From contig JALNWB010000226.1 of the NCBI GenBank assembly GCA_023231105.1, positions 1-5,235 on the forward strand: DNA of 5,235 nt. The letters run 5' to 3'. Under the pieces are notes generated by a model. The model was not told the origin of the DNA and made no database searches. It saw nothing but the letters and a program-made list of their open reading frames with translations. This document shows positions 1 through 5,235 of the stretch, piece by piece (positions within the stretch are counted from its first letter, which is position 1; every line of letters begins with the position of its first letter). The position numbers were made by a program, and so were the translations under genes. The stretch is from Ignavibacteriaceae bacterium. GTDB taxonomy: Bacteria; Bacteroidota; Ignavibacteria; Ignavibacteriales; Ignavibacteriaceae.

Positions 1-1
1 C

Positions 2-1018
2 AGAACGGAAATCATTTACGACTACACGGAATTTTCTTTGGAAGATACTATCGCCGAAGAAGATGTTGTTGTAACAATTTCTCACAAAGGATTTATTAAA
101 CGCTTCCCGGTAAGCGGTTACCGCAAGCAAGGACGCGGCGGTAAAGGCGTACACGGCGCTGAAGCTAAGGATGAAGACTTCATCGAACATATGTTCGTCG
201 CTTCAACGCATCAATATATTTTATTCTTCACCGATAAGGGAAAATGTTATTGGCTGAAAGTTCACGAAGTTCCCGAAGGTGGCAGAGCAACGCGCGGTCG
301 TTCAATCTTGAACTTAATTGAAAAAGAAAAAGATGAAGATATTACCGCGTTTGTAAATGTTAAAGAATTTAAAGATGATCAATATCTGATAATGGCAACT
401 GCACAAGGAACAATTAAGAAAACCGTTCTCTCTGCTTATGGAAATGTCCGCCGCGGTGGAATTAATGCCATCAATATTAATGAAGGCGATCGACTGATCG
501 CCGTTAAAATTACCGACGGCACCAACGATATTGTTCTTGGCACTTCGCATGGACTCGCAATCCGATTCCATGAAAAAGATGTGCGTGACATGGGCAGAAC
601 ATCAACCGGTGTTCGCGGAGTAAAACTCGGCAAAGATGATCTGGTTGTTGGTCTCCTCGTTATAAAACGGCAAGGCAGCATTCTTGTTGTTACCGAAAAT
701 GGATTCGGTAAACGTTCCGACATCAATGATTATAGAATTACTAAACGCGGCGGTAAAGGTGTTATCACCGTAAAAACCACTGATAAAGTTGGTAAGATGA
801 TTTCGATGATGGAAGTAACCGATAACGAAGAACTAATGATCATCAGCTCGCAGGGAATGGCGATCCGCCAGAGCGTAAAAGCGATTCGCGTGATGGGAAG
901 AAATACGCAAGGCGTCCGCGTTATCCGCTTAAAAGATGACGATGCAATTGCAGATATTGCTAAAGTTGTTCCTGAAGATGAAGTTGTCATAAACGGAAAC
1001 GATGAGTTGCCGGTATGA
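2..1018 (+). CDS. gyrA: DNA gyrase subunit A, C-terminal domain (5'-truncated by window edge)
   Basis: GyrA is the DNA-cleaving and DNA-wrapping subunit of DNA gyrase (GyrA2GyrB2), which introduces negative supercoils using ATP. The reading frame is open from base 2, so the gene begins upstream and the catalytic N-terminal part with the active-site tyrosine is outside the window. What remains is essentially the whole C-terminal beta-pinwheel that wraps DNA. The GyrA box is present as QGRGGKG (bases 128-148), which separates it from ParC, the topoisomerase IV subunit, where this box is absent or degenerate. Related blade motifs follow: EGGRATRGRSI, NVRRGGINAI (about base 440), MGRTSTGVRGVKL, TKRGGKGVITVK (bases 740-775) and MGRNTQGVRVIRL, consistent with a six-bladed pinwheel. 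The protein ends in a short acidic tail (PEDEVVINGNDELPV). An in-frame TTG at base 38 is not a start, because GyrA sequence continues upstream of it (RTEIIYDYTEFS). The stop overlaps the next start as ATGA. Confidence 0.96.
   Translation, partial: RTEIIYDYTEFSLEDTIAEEDVVVTISHKGFIKRFPVSGYRKQGRGGKGVHGAEAKDEDFIEHMFVASTHQYILFFTDKGKCYWLKVHEVPEGGRATRGRSILNLIEKEKDEDITAFVNVKEFKDDQYLIMATAQGTIKKTVLSAYGNVRRGGINAININEGDRLIAVKITDGTNDIVLGTSHGLAIRFHEKDVRDMGRTSTGVRGVKLGKDDLVVGLLVIKRQGSILVVTENGFGKRSDINDYRITKRGGKGVITVKTTDKVGKMISMMEVTDNEELMIISSQGMAIRQSVKAIRVMGRNTQGVRVIRLKDDDAIADIAKVVPEDEVVINGNDELPV
1015..1018 (+). promoter_or_regulatory. ATGA stop/start overlap between gyrA and the SDR gene
   Basis: The four bases ATGA contain both the SDR start codon (1015-1017) and the gyrA stop codon (1016-1018). 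No good Shine-Dalgarno sequence precedes it, so the downstream gene is probably translated by reinitiation of ribosomes finishing gyrA. A second ATG lies six bases downstream at 1021 and would give the N-terminus MKHLIIG, also plausible for the family. The overlap favours 1015, but the sequence does not settle the choice. Confidence 0.6.
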
Positions 1019-1989
1019 AGATGAAACATCTCATCATCGGTTTTACAGGCGGAATTGGAAGAGCGACAGCGAAAGCGTTGTTAGAAAAAAATGAATCTGT
1101 TGTTGCGTTGGTTCGCAATTTACAAAAAGCTGAAAAATATGCGCAAGGTTTATCCGGCGTTGAATTAATTCAAGGTGATGCGGCAAACCTTTCCAATGTT
1201 GAAAAAGCTTTGGAAAACTGTTCAACACTTTTTTACTGCGCAAACGTTCCTTATCCAAACTGGCAAAGTGAAGCGCGGGAATTACTTTCCGTATCGGTAA
1301 CCGCTGCTGTAAATAAAAAGGTTAAGTTTGTTTTTCCGGGAAATGTTTATGTTTTCGGCAAAGCGCAGCAATCGCTTGTAAATGAAGGACATCCCCACGC
1401 GGCTTCAACTAAAAAAGGAAAAATCAGAATTGAAATGGAGCAGATGATTGTCCGCGCAAACAAAGAGCACGGACTTTGTTACAGCATTGTTCGCATGCCC
1501 GATTTTTATGGTCCATTTGTTATCAATGGCTTTTCGGAAAAAATTTTTCAAAATGCTTTACGCGGAAAAAAACTTCAATGGTTTGGCGGATTAAATGTTC
1601 CGGTAGAATTAATTTACATTGAAGACGGCGGCGAAGCGATGGCTATTGCCGGACTTTCATCCAAAGGTGATGAAATGCAGTTTAACGTTTCCGGGTATTC
1701 TGATTTACCTGGCGAAGCAGGAACAACCGCAAAAAAATTCTTGAAAGAAATAAGCAAACAAGCTGGAAAACATTCAAAAATTTCTTCTCTCAACATAGAA
1801 TTTCTTGTGGCGCTTGCCGGATTGTTTAATCCGATGGCAAAAGAATTTAAAGAGATGATGTATTTAAAAAGCCAACGCCTTATAATGACCGGCGAATTAT
1901 TCCGTGCAACCTTTGATACGCTTCCGGCAACGCCGTACGAAGAAGGCATTCGCAAAACTCTTGAATGGACGAAAAACTTTTTCAAATAG
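1015..1989 (+). CDS. NAD(P)-dependent epimerase/dehydratase-like protein (atypical SDR)
   Basis: This 324-residue protein has the Rossmann-fold layout of extended or atypical short-chain dehydrogenases/reductases, which act on sugar nucleotides and other small molecules in the cytosol. Visible marks are the dinucleotide-binding loop GFTGGIG (residues 9-15), a GD at 54-55 where the family contacts the adenine ring, PGNVYVFG (108-115) on the central strand, and RMPDFYGP (160-167), the usual Arg-Pro...Tyr-Gly-Pro turn near the substrate site. The catalytic YxxxK motif is not obvious: the expected region reads STKKGKIRIEMEQM (131-144), with Lys or Thr where Tyr normally sits. It may therefore bind NAD(P) without classic SDR chemistry, or use another residue such as Tyr112. 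The C-terminal part (about 260-324, GLFNP...TPYEEGIRKTLEW) resembles the cap region of epimerase-like proteins. The start overlaps the gyrA stop and corA begins three bases after the stop, so co-transcription is likely. Substrate unknown. Confidence 0.85.
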   Translation: MKMKHLIIGFTGGIGRATAKALLEKNESVVALVRNLQKAEKYAQGLSGVELIQGDAANLSNVEKALENCSTLFYCANVPYPNWQSEARELLSVSVTAAVNKKVKFVFPGNVYVFGKAQQSLVNEGHPHAASTKKGKIRIEMEQMIVRANKEHGLCYSIVRMPDFYGPFVINGFSEKIFQNALRGKKLQWFGGLNVPVELIYIEDGGEAMAIAGLSSKGDEMQFNVSGYSDLPGEAGTTAKKFLKEISKQAGKHSKISSLNIEFLVALAGLFNPMAKEFKEMMYLKSQRLIMTGELFRATFDTLPATPYEEGIRKTLEWTKNFFK

Positions 1990-1992
1990 AAA

Positions 1993-3072
1993 ATGAAACT
2001 TTCAACCAAATCTCTTACCAAAAAAAAAGTCCGTAAAACCGGTTTACCCCCCGGCAGTTTGGTTTTTACCGGCGAACAAAAATTAGCGCAACCCAATCTT
2101 TCACTGATAAAATATTCGGAAACTTCCTGCAAAGTAATTGATTCTCTCCGCGCTGAAGACATTTCTTCTTCAATTGAAAAAAACGGAGTTGCATGGTTAA
2201 ATATTGAAGGAATTCACGACACCGCTCTTGTTGAAAAAATCGGTGAAGTTTTTCATCTGCATCCTTTACTGCTTGAAGATATTCTCAACCCGCAGCAGCG
2301 CCCCAAACTTGATGAATATGATGATGTTGTTTTCATTATTGCAAAGATGCTTTTTATGGATAAAAAGCAGGACAAAATTATTGACGAGCAAGTAAGTTTT
2401 GTACTTGGTGAAAATTTTCTTCTAACGTTCCAGGAAAGCAAACCGGGTGATGTGTTTGACATTGTGAGGGAACGGATAATCAACAACAAAGGAAAAATCC
2501 GTAAAGAAAAATCTGATTATCTCTGTTACCGTCTGCTTGATGCTATTGTAGATAATTACTTTGAAGTGCTCGAAAAGGTCGGCGATAGGCTTGAGGATAT
2601 TGAATTGGCAATAATTCAAAACCCCGAAAAAAGTTCTATTCAAAAAACGCATGAATTAAAACGCGAACTTATTTACTTGAGAAAAATCACCTGGCCGCTT
2701 CGCGAAGTAATTAATAATTTCCACCGGGGTGAACATACTTTAATTAATCAAACCACAAAAATTTATATGCGCGATCTGTACGACCACACGATTCAAGTGA
2801 TTGATACGATTGAGACGTATAGAGATTGGCTTTCGGGACTTGAAGATTTATATCTTTCAAGCCTCAGCAACAAGATGAACGAAGTAATGAAAATATTGAC
2901 GATGATCGCAACGCTTTTCATTCCGCTCACGTTTATTGTGGGGCTTTACGGAATGAATTTTAAATTTATGCCGGAACTTGAGTGGCGTTGGGGTTATGGG
3001 TTCGTTTGGGTAATTATGATCTCGCTAACCGTCTTTATGATCTTTTACTTCAAAAGGAAAAAGTGGTTTTAA
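1993..3072 (+). CDS. corA: Magnesium/cobalt transporter CorA
   Basis: CorA is a homopentameric inner-membrane channel that imports Mg2+ (and Co2+ or Ni2+) down the membrane potential. At 359 residues it is close to Thermotoga maritima CorA (351), which it resembles end to end from GLPPGSLVFTG (18-28) to the basic tail KRKKWF. A long cytosolic domain (1 to about 290) leads into helix TM1 (about 299-319), the selectivity signature YGMN (319-322), a periplasmic loop with MPE (326-328), and TM2 (about 334-354). By alignment from memory, the intersubunit Mg2+-sensing aspartates of the Thermotoga protein (D89, D253) correspond to D96 and D261, D277 to D285, and pore residue M291 to M299. The hydrophobic-gate position M302 is Ile310 here. 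The ATG start lies three bases after the SDR stop with no strong ribosome binding site, which suggests coupled expression. Substrate preference (Mg versus Co) cannot be told from sequence. Confidence 0.96.
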   Translation: MKLSTKSLTKKKVRKTGLPPGSLVFTGEQKLAQPNLSLIKYSETSCKVIDSLRAEDISSSIEKNGVAWLNIEGIHDTALVEKIGEVFHLHPLLLEDILNPQQRPKLDEYDDVVFIIAKMLFMDKKQDKIIDEQVSFVLGENFLLTFQESKPGDVFDIVRERIINNKGKIRKEKSDYLCYRLLDAIVDNYFEVLEKVGDRLEDIELAIIQNPEKSSIQKTHELKRELIYLRKITWPLREVINNFHRGEHTLINQTTKIYMRDLYDHTIQVIDTIETYRDWLSGLEDLYLSSLSNKMNEVMKILTMIATLFIPLTFIVGLYGMNFKFMPELEWRWGYGFVWVIMISLTVFMIFYFKRKKWF

Positions 3073-3098
3073 CTCACTTTGAACTTTTCACTTTCAAC
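3060..3098. terminator. Possible weak bidirectional terminator / short direct repeat between corA and glgA
   Basis: The convergent genes leave only 30 bases (3073-3102) between stops. AAAGTG (3060-3065, at the end of corA) can pair with CACTTT (3075-3080) over a nine-base loop. Read on the - strand this short stem is followed by a T-rich run, as expected for a factor-independent terminator of glgA. A second CACTTT copy follows: CACTTTGAAC (3075-3084) and CACTTTCAAC (3089-3098) form an imperfect direct repeat with a 14-base period. The stem is short and AT-rich, so termination here is a weak inference. Confidence 0.3.
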
Positions 3099-3102
3099 TA
3101 CT

Positions 3103-4578
3103 CTATCTATTTCTTCGATTAAACAAAGCTTTCTTATAAAGATTGATGTATTGCATTGCCGAAACATTCCACGAGTAATCTTTCTCCATTCCGTTGAGCA
3201 TAATTTTCCGCCAGGTATTTTTTTCATTAGTATAAGTTCCAACGGCTCGTTTCACCGTTGAAAATAAATCTTCCGGTGTATAATCGGTAAAAGAAAAACC
3301 AGTACCCGTCTCCAAACCTTTATGCTGAAATTCGTTCCAGTCTTGCACGGTATCTGCAAGTCCGCCGGTTTTTCTTACAATCGGAACCGTTCCGTATTTC
3401 AGAGAATAAATTTGATTTAACCCGCACGGCTCATACTGTGAAGGCATAAAAAATATGTCGGAGCCGGCTTCAATAAGATGAGAAAGTTTATCATCAAAAG
3501 CCAGTGAGATGGAAACTTTATCGGGATAAGTGTAGGCAAGACTCCGGAAAAGATTTTCAATATGATTTTCGCCGGTTCCTAAAATTACCCACTGCCCCGG
3601 TAACTGCATTAATTTATACGCAACTTTTTCAAAAAGATCAAATCCTTTTTGCGCAACCAGGCGTGAAATAATTCCGATAAGCGGAACATTCTCTTTATAC
3701 GGAAGACGCGATGCGCCAAGCAGATATTTCTTGTTGTCTGCTTTCGATTCAATATTATCTTTAGAGTATCGGAAAGGAAGAAATTTATCTACCTCGGGGT
3801 TCCAGATAGAATAATCTATTCCATTGACTATTCCGAAAAAATCGTTAATCCTGTAACGAAGCACACCCTCTAACCCGGCGCCATATTCCGATGTAGTAAT
3901 TTCTTGTGCGTAGGTTTTGCTTACCGTGTTTATGGCGTCGGCATACATCAAACCGGTTTTCAAAAAACAAAAATTTTTCCAAACTTCAATCGGGCTGTTA
4001 GGATAAAAAAGTTCGGGACGAATTTCCGCTTTATTTACCGTTGATGGAGGAAATCTGCCTTGATAGCCAACATTGTGAATAGACATTACGGTAGCTGTGC
4101 GATGAAAAAATTTATCCCAGTTATAATTATCTTTTATATACAAAGGGATTAAACCGGTTTGCCAATCGTTGCAATGAATAATATCCGGTTTCCATTTTAA
4201 ATGCTGGAGCGCTTCAATTACAGCCTTAGAATAAAGGATGAACCGTTCGTCTTCATCCGGATCGCTCGTGTATATTTTTGTCCGATTGAAAAAATAAGGG
4301 CAATCGAGAAAATAAATTTCTACGGAAGAATTTGGCAGGTAACCGAGGTAAACATCCACATTGTGAACGCGTCCCGCAACACGAATAGGCATTGTGCCGA
4401 TTGACCAATCATAGCTTAAATCATAACGCGAGTGATCTATCTGAGCATATTTTGGGATAAAGACTTTTACATCTTCTCCCAGGTCTTTTAACGCTTTTGG
4501 CAAAGCTCCGATAACATCTCCAAGCCCGCCGGTTTTGGCAAATGGATAAGCTTCGGAAGCGGCAAAGGCAATTTTCAT
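3103..4578 (-). CDS. glgA: Glycogen synthase GlgA (ADP-glucose:glucan glucosyltransferase, GT5)
   Basis: GlgA transfers glucose from ADP-glucose to the non-reducing end of an alpha-1,4-glucan, the chain-elongation step of glycogen synthesis in the cytosol. The 491-residue length is normal. The GT-B fold with two Rossmann domains is visible. The N-terminal domain starts MKIAFAASEAYPFAKTGGLGD with the KTGGLGD ADP-glucose loop at 15-21, then HCNDWQTGL (135-143) and IHNVGYQG (167-174). The linker has EYGAGLEGVL (231-240) and NGID (252-255). The C-terminal domain has ISRLVAQKG (304-312), PSQYEPCGLNQ (379-389) and RKTGGLADTV (402-411). Residues matching E. coli catalytic positions are present: Lys15, Asp138, His168, Arg306, Lys311 and Glu383. 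The start ATG is preceded only by a weak AAAGAA and lies 21 bases after the DUF2442 stop, so it may be read through from that gene. No other glycogen gene (glgB, glgC, glgP) is in the window. No break or missing key residue was seen. Confidence 0.98.
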   Translation of the reverse strand: MKIAFAASEAYPFAKTGGLGDVIGALPKALKDLGEDVKVFIPKYAQIDHSRYDLSYDWSIGTMPIRVAGRVHNVDVYLGYLPNSSVEIYFLDCPYFFNRTKIYTSDPDEDERFILYSKAVIEALQHLKWKPDIIHCNDWQTGLIPLYIKDNYNWDKFFHRTATVMSIHNVGYQGRFPPSTVNKAEIRPELFYPNSPIEVWKNFCFLKTGLMYADAINTVSKTYAQEITTSEYGAGLEGVLRYRINDFFGIVNGIDYSIWNPEVDKFLPFRYSKDNIESKADNKKYLLGASRLPYKENVPLIGIISRLVAQKGFDLFEKVAYKLMQLPGQWVILGTGENHIENLFRSLAYTYPDKVSISLAFDDKLSHLIEAGSDIFFMPSQYEPCGLNQIYSLKYGTVPIVRKTGGLADTVQDWNEFQHKGLETGTGFSFTDYTPEDLFSTVKRAVGTYTNEKNTWRKIMLNGMEKDYSWNVSAMQYINLYKKALFNRRNR

Positions 4579-4599
4579 GTTTTCTTTAATTTTAGTGTA

Positions 4600-4878
4600 T
4601 TAAGCAGCTTGAAAATTTTGAACTTGCGGTTTTGTTGTATCGCCAAATCCAAGAAGCAAATTTCTAACACTGATGTCTTCATCAAGTTCATCCCAGTGTA
4701 AACCAACACCGCCGCCGGAGATAATTACCTTTTGTCTCTGTTCCATAGTTGCTTTTAATAAACGAGGGAAATAGGCAATGGGTACGAAAAGTTTTCTTCC
4801 GTCAATAAAGTCAACGCACAAATTCAACTCATCAAATGAAACTGATTTTGCTGCTGGTTTATTTTCCAAAGTGTTCAT
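4600..4878 (-). CDS. DUF2442 domain protein
   Basis: This 92-residue soluble protein matches the DUF2442 pattern: SVSFDELNLCVDFIDGRKLFVP (12-33) with the DGR turn, AYFPRL (35-40), and the closing signature GGGVGLHWDELDEDISV (55-71). A short tail (about 78-92, GDTTKPQVQNFQAA) extends past the usual end of the domain. The family's biochemical function is unknown. Members are often encoded beside small toxin-antitoxin-like proteins such as DUF4160, and they are common in accessory islets. Here it follows a HicB-like gene on the same strand after 106 bases and precedes glgA by 21 bases. The start is well supported by an AGGAG five bases upstream. It has no signal peptide, membrane segment or DNA-binding motif that I can see. 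Any antitoxin or regulator role is inferred from context only. Confidence 0.85.
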   Translation of the reverse strand: MNTLENKPAAKSVSFDELNLCVDFIDGRKLFVPIAYFPRLLKATMEQRQKVIISGGGVGLHWDELDEDISVRNLLLGFGDTTKPQVQNFQAA

Positions 4879-4880
4879 AC

Positions 4881-4894
4881 CAACTCCTGAGTTG
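4881..4894. promoter_or_regulatory. Palindrome across the DUF2442 ribosome binding site
   Basis: On the - strand the ribosome binding site AGGAG (4884-4888) sits five bases before the DUF2442 start, the best-spaced Shine-Dalgarno site in the window. It lies inside a perfect inverted repeat: CAACTC (4881-4886), a two-base centre, GAGTTG (4889-4894). It could be an operator for a dimeric regulator, or could hide the ribosome site in the mRNA, although a two-base loop requires opening the innermost pair. A repeat of this size can occur by chance in a few kilobases. Confidence 0.45.
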
Positions 4895-4965
4895 TTTTTG
4901 ATTTCAGAACAAGGATTAACGATTTAAGAACTGCGAAGATTTCTATCAACATCACAAATCAAAAA
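4895..4965. repeat. Second, interleaved 10-base inverted repeat
   Basis: TTTTTGATTT (4895-4904) and AAATCAAAAA (4956-4965) are exact reverse complements. The right arm shares bases 4963-4965 with the right arm of the 12-base repeat, and the left arm lies outside that repeat's left arm, so the two stems cross and cannot both form fully. The arms are almost all A/T, so chance is a more serious alternative than for the 12-base repeat. Confidence 0.5.
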
Positions 4966-4974
4966 TCGTTAATC
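4914..4974. repeat. Perfect 12-base inverted repeat between hicB-like and DUF2442 genes
   Basis: GATTAACGATTT (4914-4925) and AAATCGTTAATC (4963-4974) are exact reverse complements separated by 37 bases. Pairing stops at mismatches on both sides. In the - strand transcript it would form a long-loop stem between the two small genes. No T-run follows on either strand, so it does not look like a standard intrinsic terminator. It could be a processing stem, an operator pair, or a small palindromic repeat unit of the kind dispersed in some genomes. Confidence 0.75.
4922..4949 (-). promoter_or_regulatory. Weak sigma70-like promoter candidate for DUF2442/glgA
   Basis: On the - strand TTGATA (4944-4949) is followed after 16 bases by TTAAAT (4922-4927), matching the -35 and -10 consensus at 5 of 6 and 4 of 6 positions. 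It would start transcription just upstream of the DUF2442 ribosome site. If the organism uses the Bacteroidota-type -33/-7 promoter this match means little, and no clear TAnnTTTG was found there. It overlaps the left arm of the inverted repeat, so repeat pairing or a bound protein could affect it. Confidence 0.22.
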
Positions 4975-4984
4975 ACCATTTAAA

Positions 4985-5194
4985 TTATGCGTACATCAAT
5001 TTCCCTTTAGGCTGCGGAATTTCACGCCCAAGTTCTGTTGCAGTTTCTATCCATTCGGTAATTGCTGCTTCGGCGTTTTCAAGAGCGTCTTTATACGAAG
5101 AACCATCCGCTATACAGCCGGGAAGTTCCGGTACTTCTGAGATAAATGATTTATCTTCTTCACTCCAAAAAATAATAATTTCATATTTGCTCAT
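4985..5194 (-). CDS. HicB-family antitoxin-like protein (short, no DNA-binding domain)
   Basis: This 69-residue protein fits the short HicB-like antitoxin family: a partial RNase-H-like fold starting KYEIIIFWSEEDKSFISEVPELPGC (3-27), then DGSSYKDALENAEAAITEWIETA (30-52), and the closing ELGREIPQPKGKLMYA (54-69). HicB proteins bind and neutralise HicA, a small double-stranded-RNA-binding mRNA interferase, and longer ones repress their own operon through a C-terminal helix-turn-helix or ribbon-helix-helix. That DNA-binding domain is absent here. No HicA-like gene lies downstream: the next gene on this strand encodes DUF2442. Only 41 bases upstream are visible, so a partner there cannot be excluded. 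The start has a good AGGAG ten bases upstream. Members of this family are also frequently found alone, so an active toxin-antitoxin role is uncertain. Confidence 0.88.
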   Translation of the reverse strand: MSKYEIIIFWSEEDKSFISEVPELPGCIADGSSYKDALENAEAAITEWIETATELGREIPQPKGKLMYA

Positions 5195-5204
5195 TTTAAG
5201 TTTT

Positions 5205-5209
5205 CTCCT
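5205..5209 (-). promoter_or_regulatory. Shine-Dalgarno site of the HicB-like gene
   Basis: Read on the - strand, AGGAG precedes the ATG at 5194 by ten bases, slightly longer than ideal but clear against the A-rich surroundings. It supports the chosen start. It differs from the weak sites of glgA, corA and the SDR gene, so the two small genes seem to have the strongest initiation signals in the window. Confidence 0.6.
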
Positions 5210-5235
5210 AATCTATACTTCAAAATTAAATCTCG

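Noticed and set aside
38..40. TTG as a possible start of a free-standing gyrase C-terminal protein
   Set aside because: The frame is open upstream and encodes typical GyrA sequence (RTEIIYDYTEFS), with no ribosome binding site visible. The gene is cut by the window edge.
485..502. Perfect 7-base-arm hairpin GGCGATC-GACT-GATCGCC inside gyrA
   Set aside because: It encodes the conserved GDRLIA stretch of a GyrA blade, so codon choice over a conserved peptide explains it. No start, stop or T-run is nearby.
314..1029. Several 85 to 99 codon open frames antisense to gyrA
   Set aside because: They are fully covered by conserved GyrA coding sequence, and their Ser/Thr/Ile-rich translations are typical of antisense shadows.
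1614..2162. 182-codon open frame on the - strand across the SDR/corA junction
   Set aside because: It lies opposite two well-supported genes, its translation resembles no family I know, and it has no ribosome site. It is a shadow frame.
3079..3261. 60-codon + strand frame starting just after corA
   Set aside because: It overlaps the GlgA C-terminal coding region on the other strand, has no ribosome site and has a low-complexity product.
4963..4974. Stem 4914-4974 as an intrinsic terminator of the HicB-like gene
   Set aside because: The stem is AT-rich with a 37-base loop and is not followed by a T-run in the - strand direction.
5210..5220. TATAGA/TAGATT as a -10 box for the HicB-like gene
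   Set aside because: It matches only 4 of 6 positions in an AT-rich stretch, and the -35 region would lie at or beyond the window edge.

Overview
This is an AT-rich bacterial window with two converging gene blocks. The + strand block (bases 1 to 3072) holds the 3' part of gyrA, an SDR-type (Rossmann-fold) sugar-nucleotide-epimerase-like protein, and a CorA magnesium/cobalt channel. The - strand block (bases 5194 to 3103) holds, in transcription order, a small HicB-family antitoxin-like protein, a DUF2442 protein and glycogen synthase glgA. The blocks meet tail to tail at about 3073-3102.

The organism is probably in the Bacteroidota/Chlorobiota/Ignavibacteria group. The main evidence is the style of the GyrA C-terminal domain (second blade reading CYWLKVHEVPEGG...TRGRSI), together with the AT-rich composition and weak Shine-Dalgarno sites in front of the main genes. 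This placement rests on remembered family resemblance, not a search, and is of moderate confidence at phylum level only.

The + strand genes are packed like an operon. The gyrA stop overlaps the SDR start as ATGA, and corA starts three bases after the SDR stop. They have no obvious shared pathway: DNA supercoiling, an NAD(P)-binding protein of unknown substrate, and divalent cation transport. On the - strand, glgA lies 21 bases behind a DUF2442 gene, which follows an orphan-looking HicB-like gene after a 106-base spacer. Both small families are commonly found among toxin-antitoxin and other accessory genes. No toxin gene is visible inside the window; one could lie just beyond base 5235.

Most of the window is ordinary core-genome content. 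The part that known genes do not explain is the spacer at 4879-4984. It carries a perfect 12-base inverted repeat, a second perfect 10-base inverted repeat interleaved with the first so that the two cannot both form fully, and a 6-base-arm palindrome lying across the DUF2442 ribosome binding site. I see no CRISPR array, insertion sequence, tRNA or rRNA. No stretch of more than 300 bases lacks a gene.
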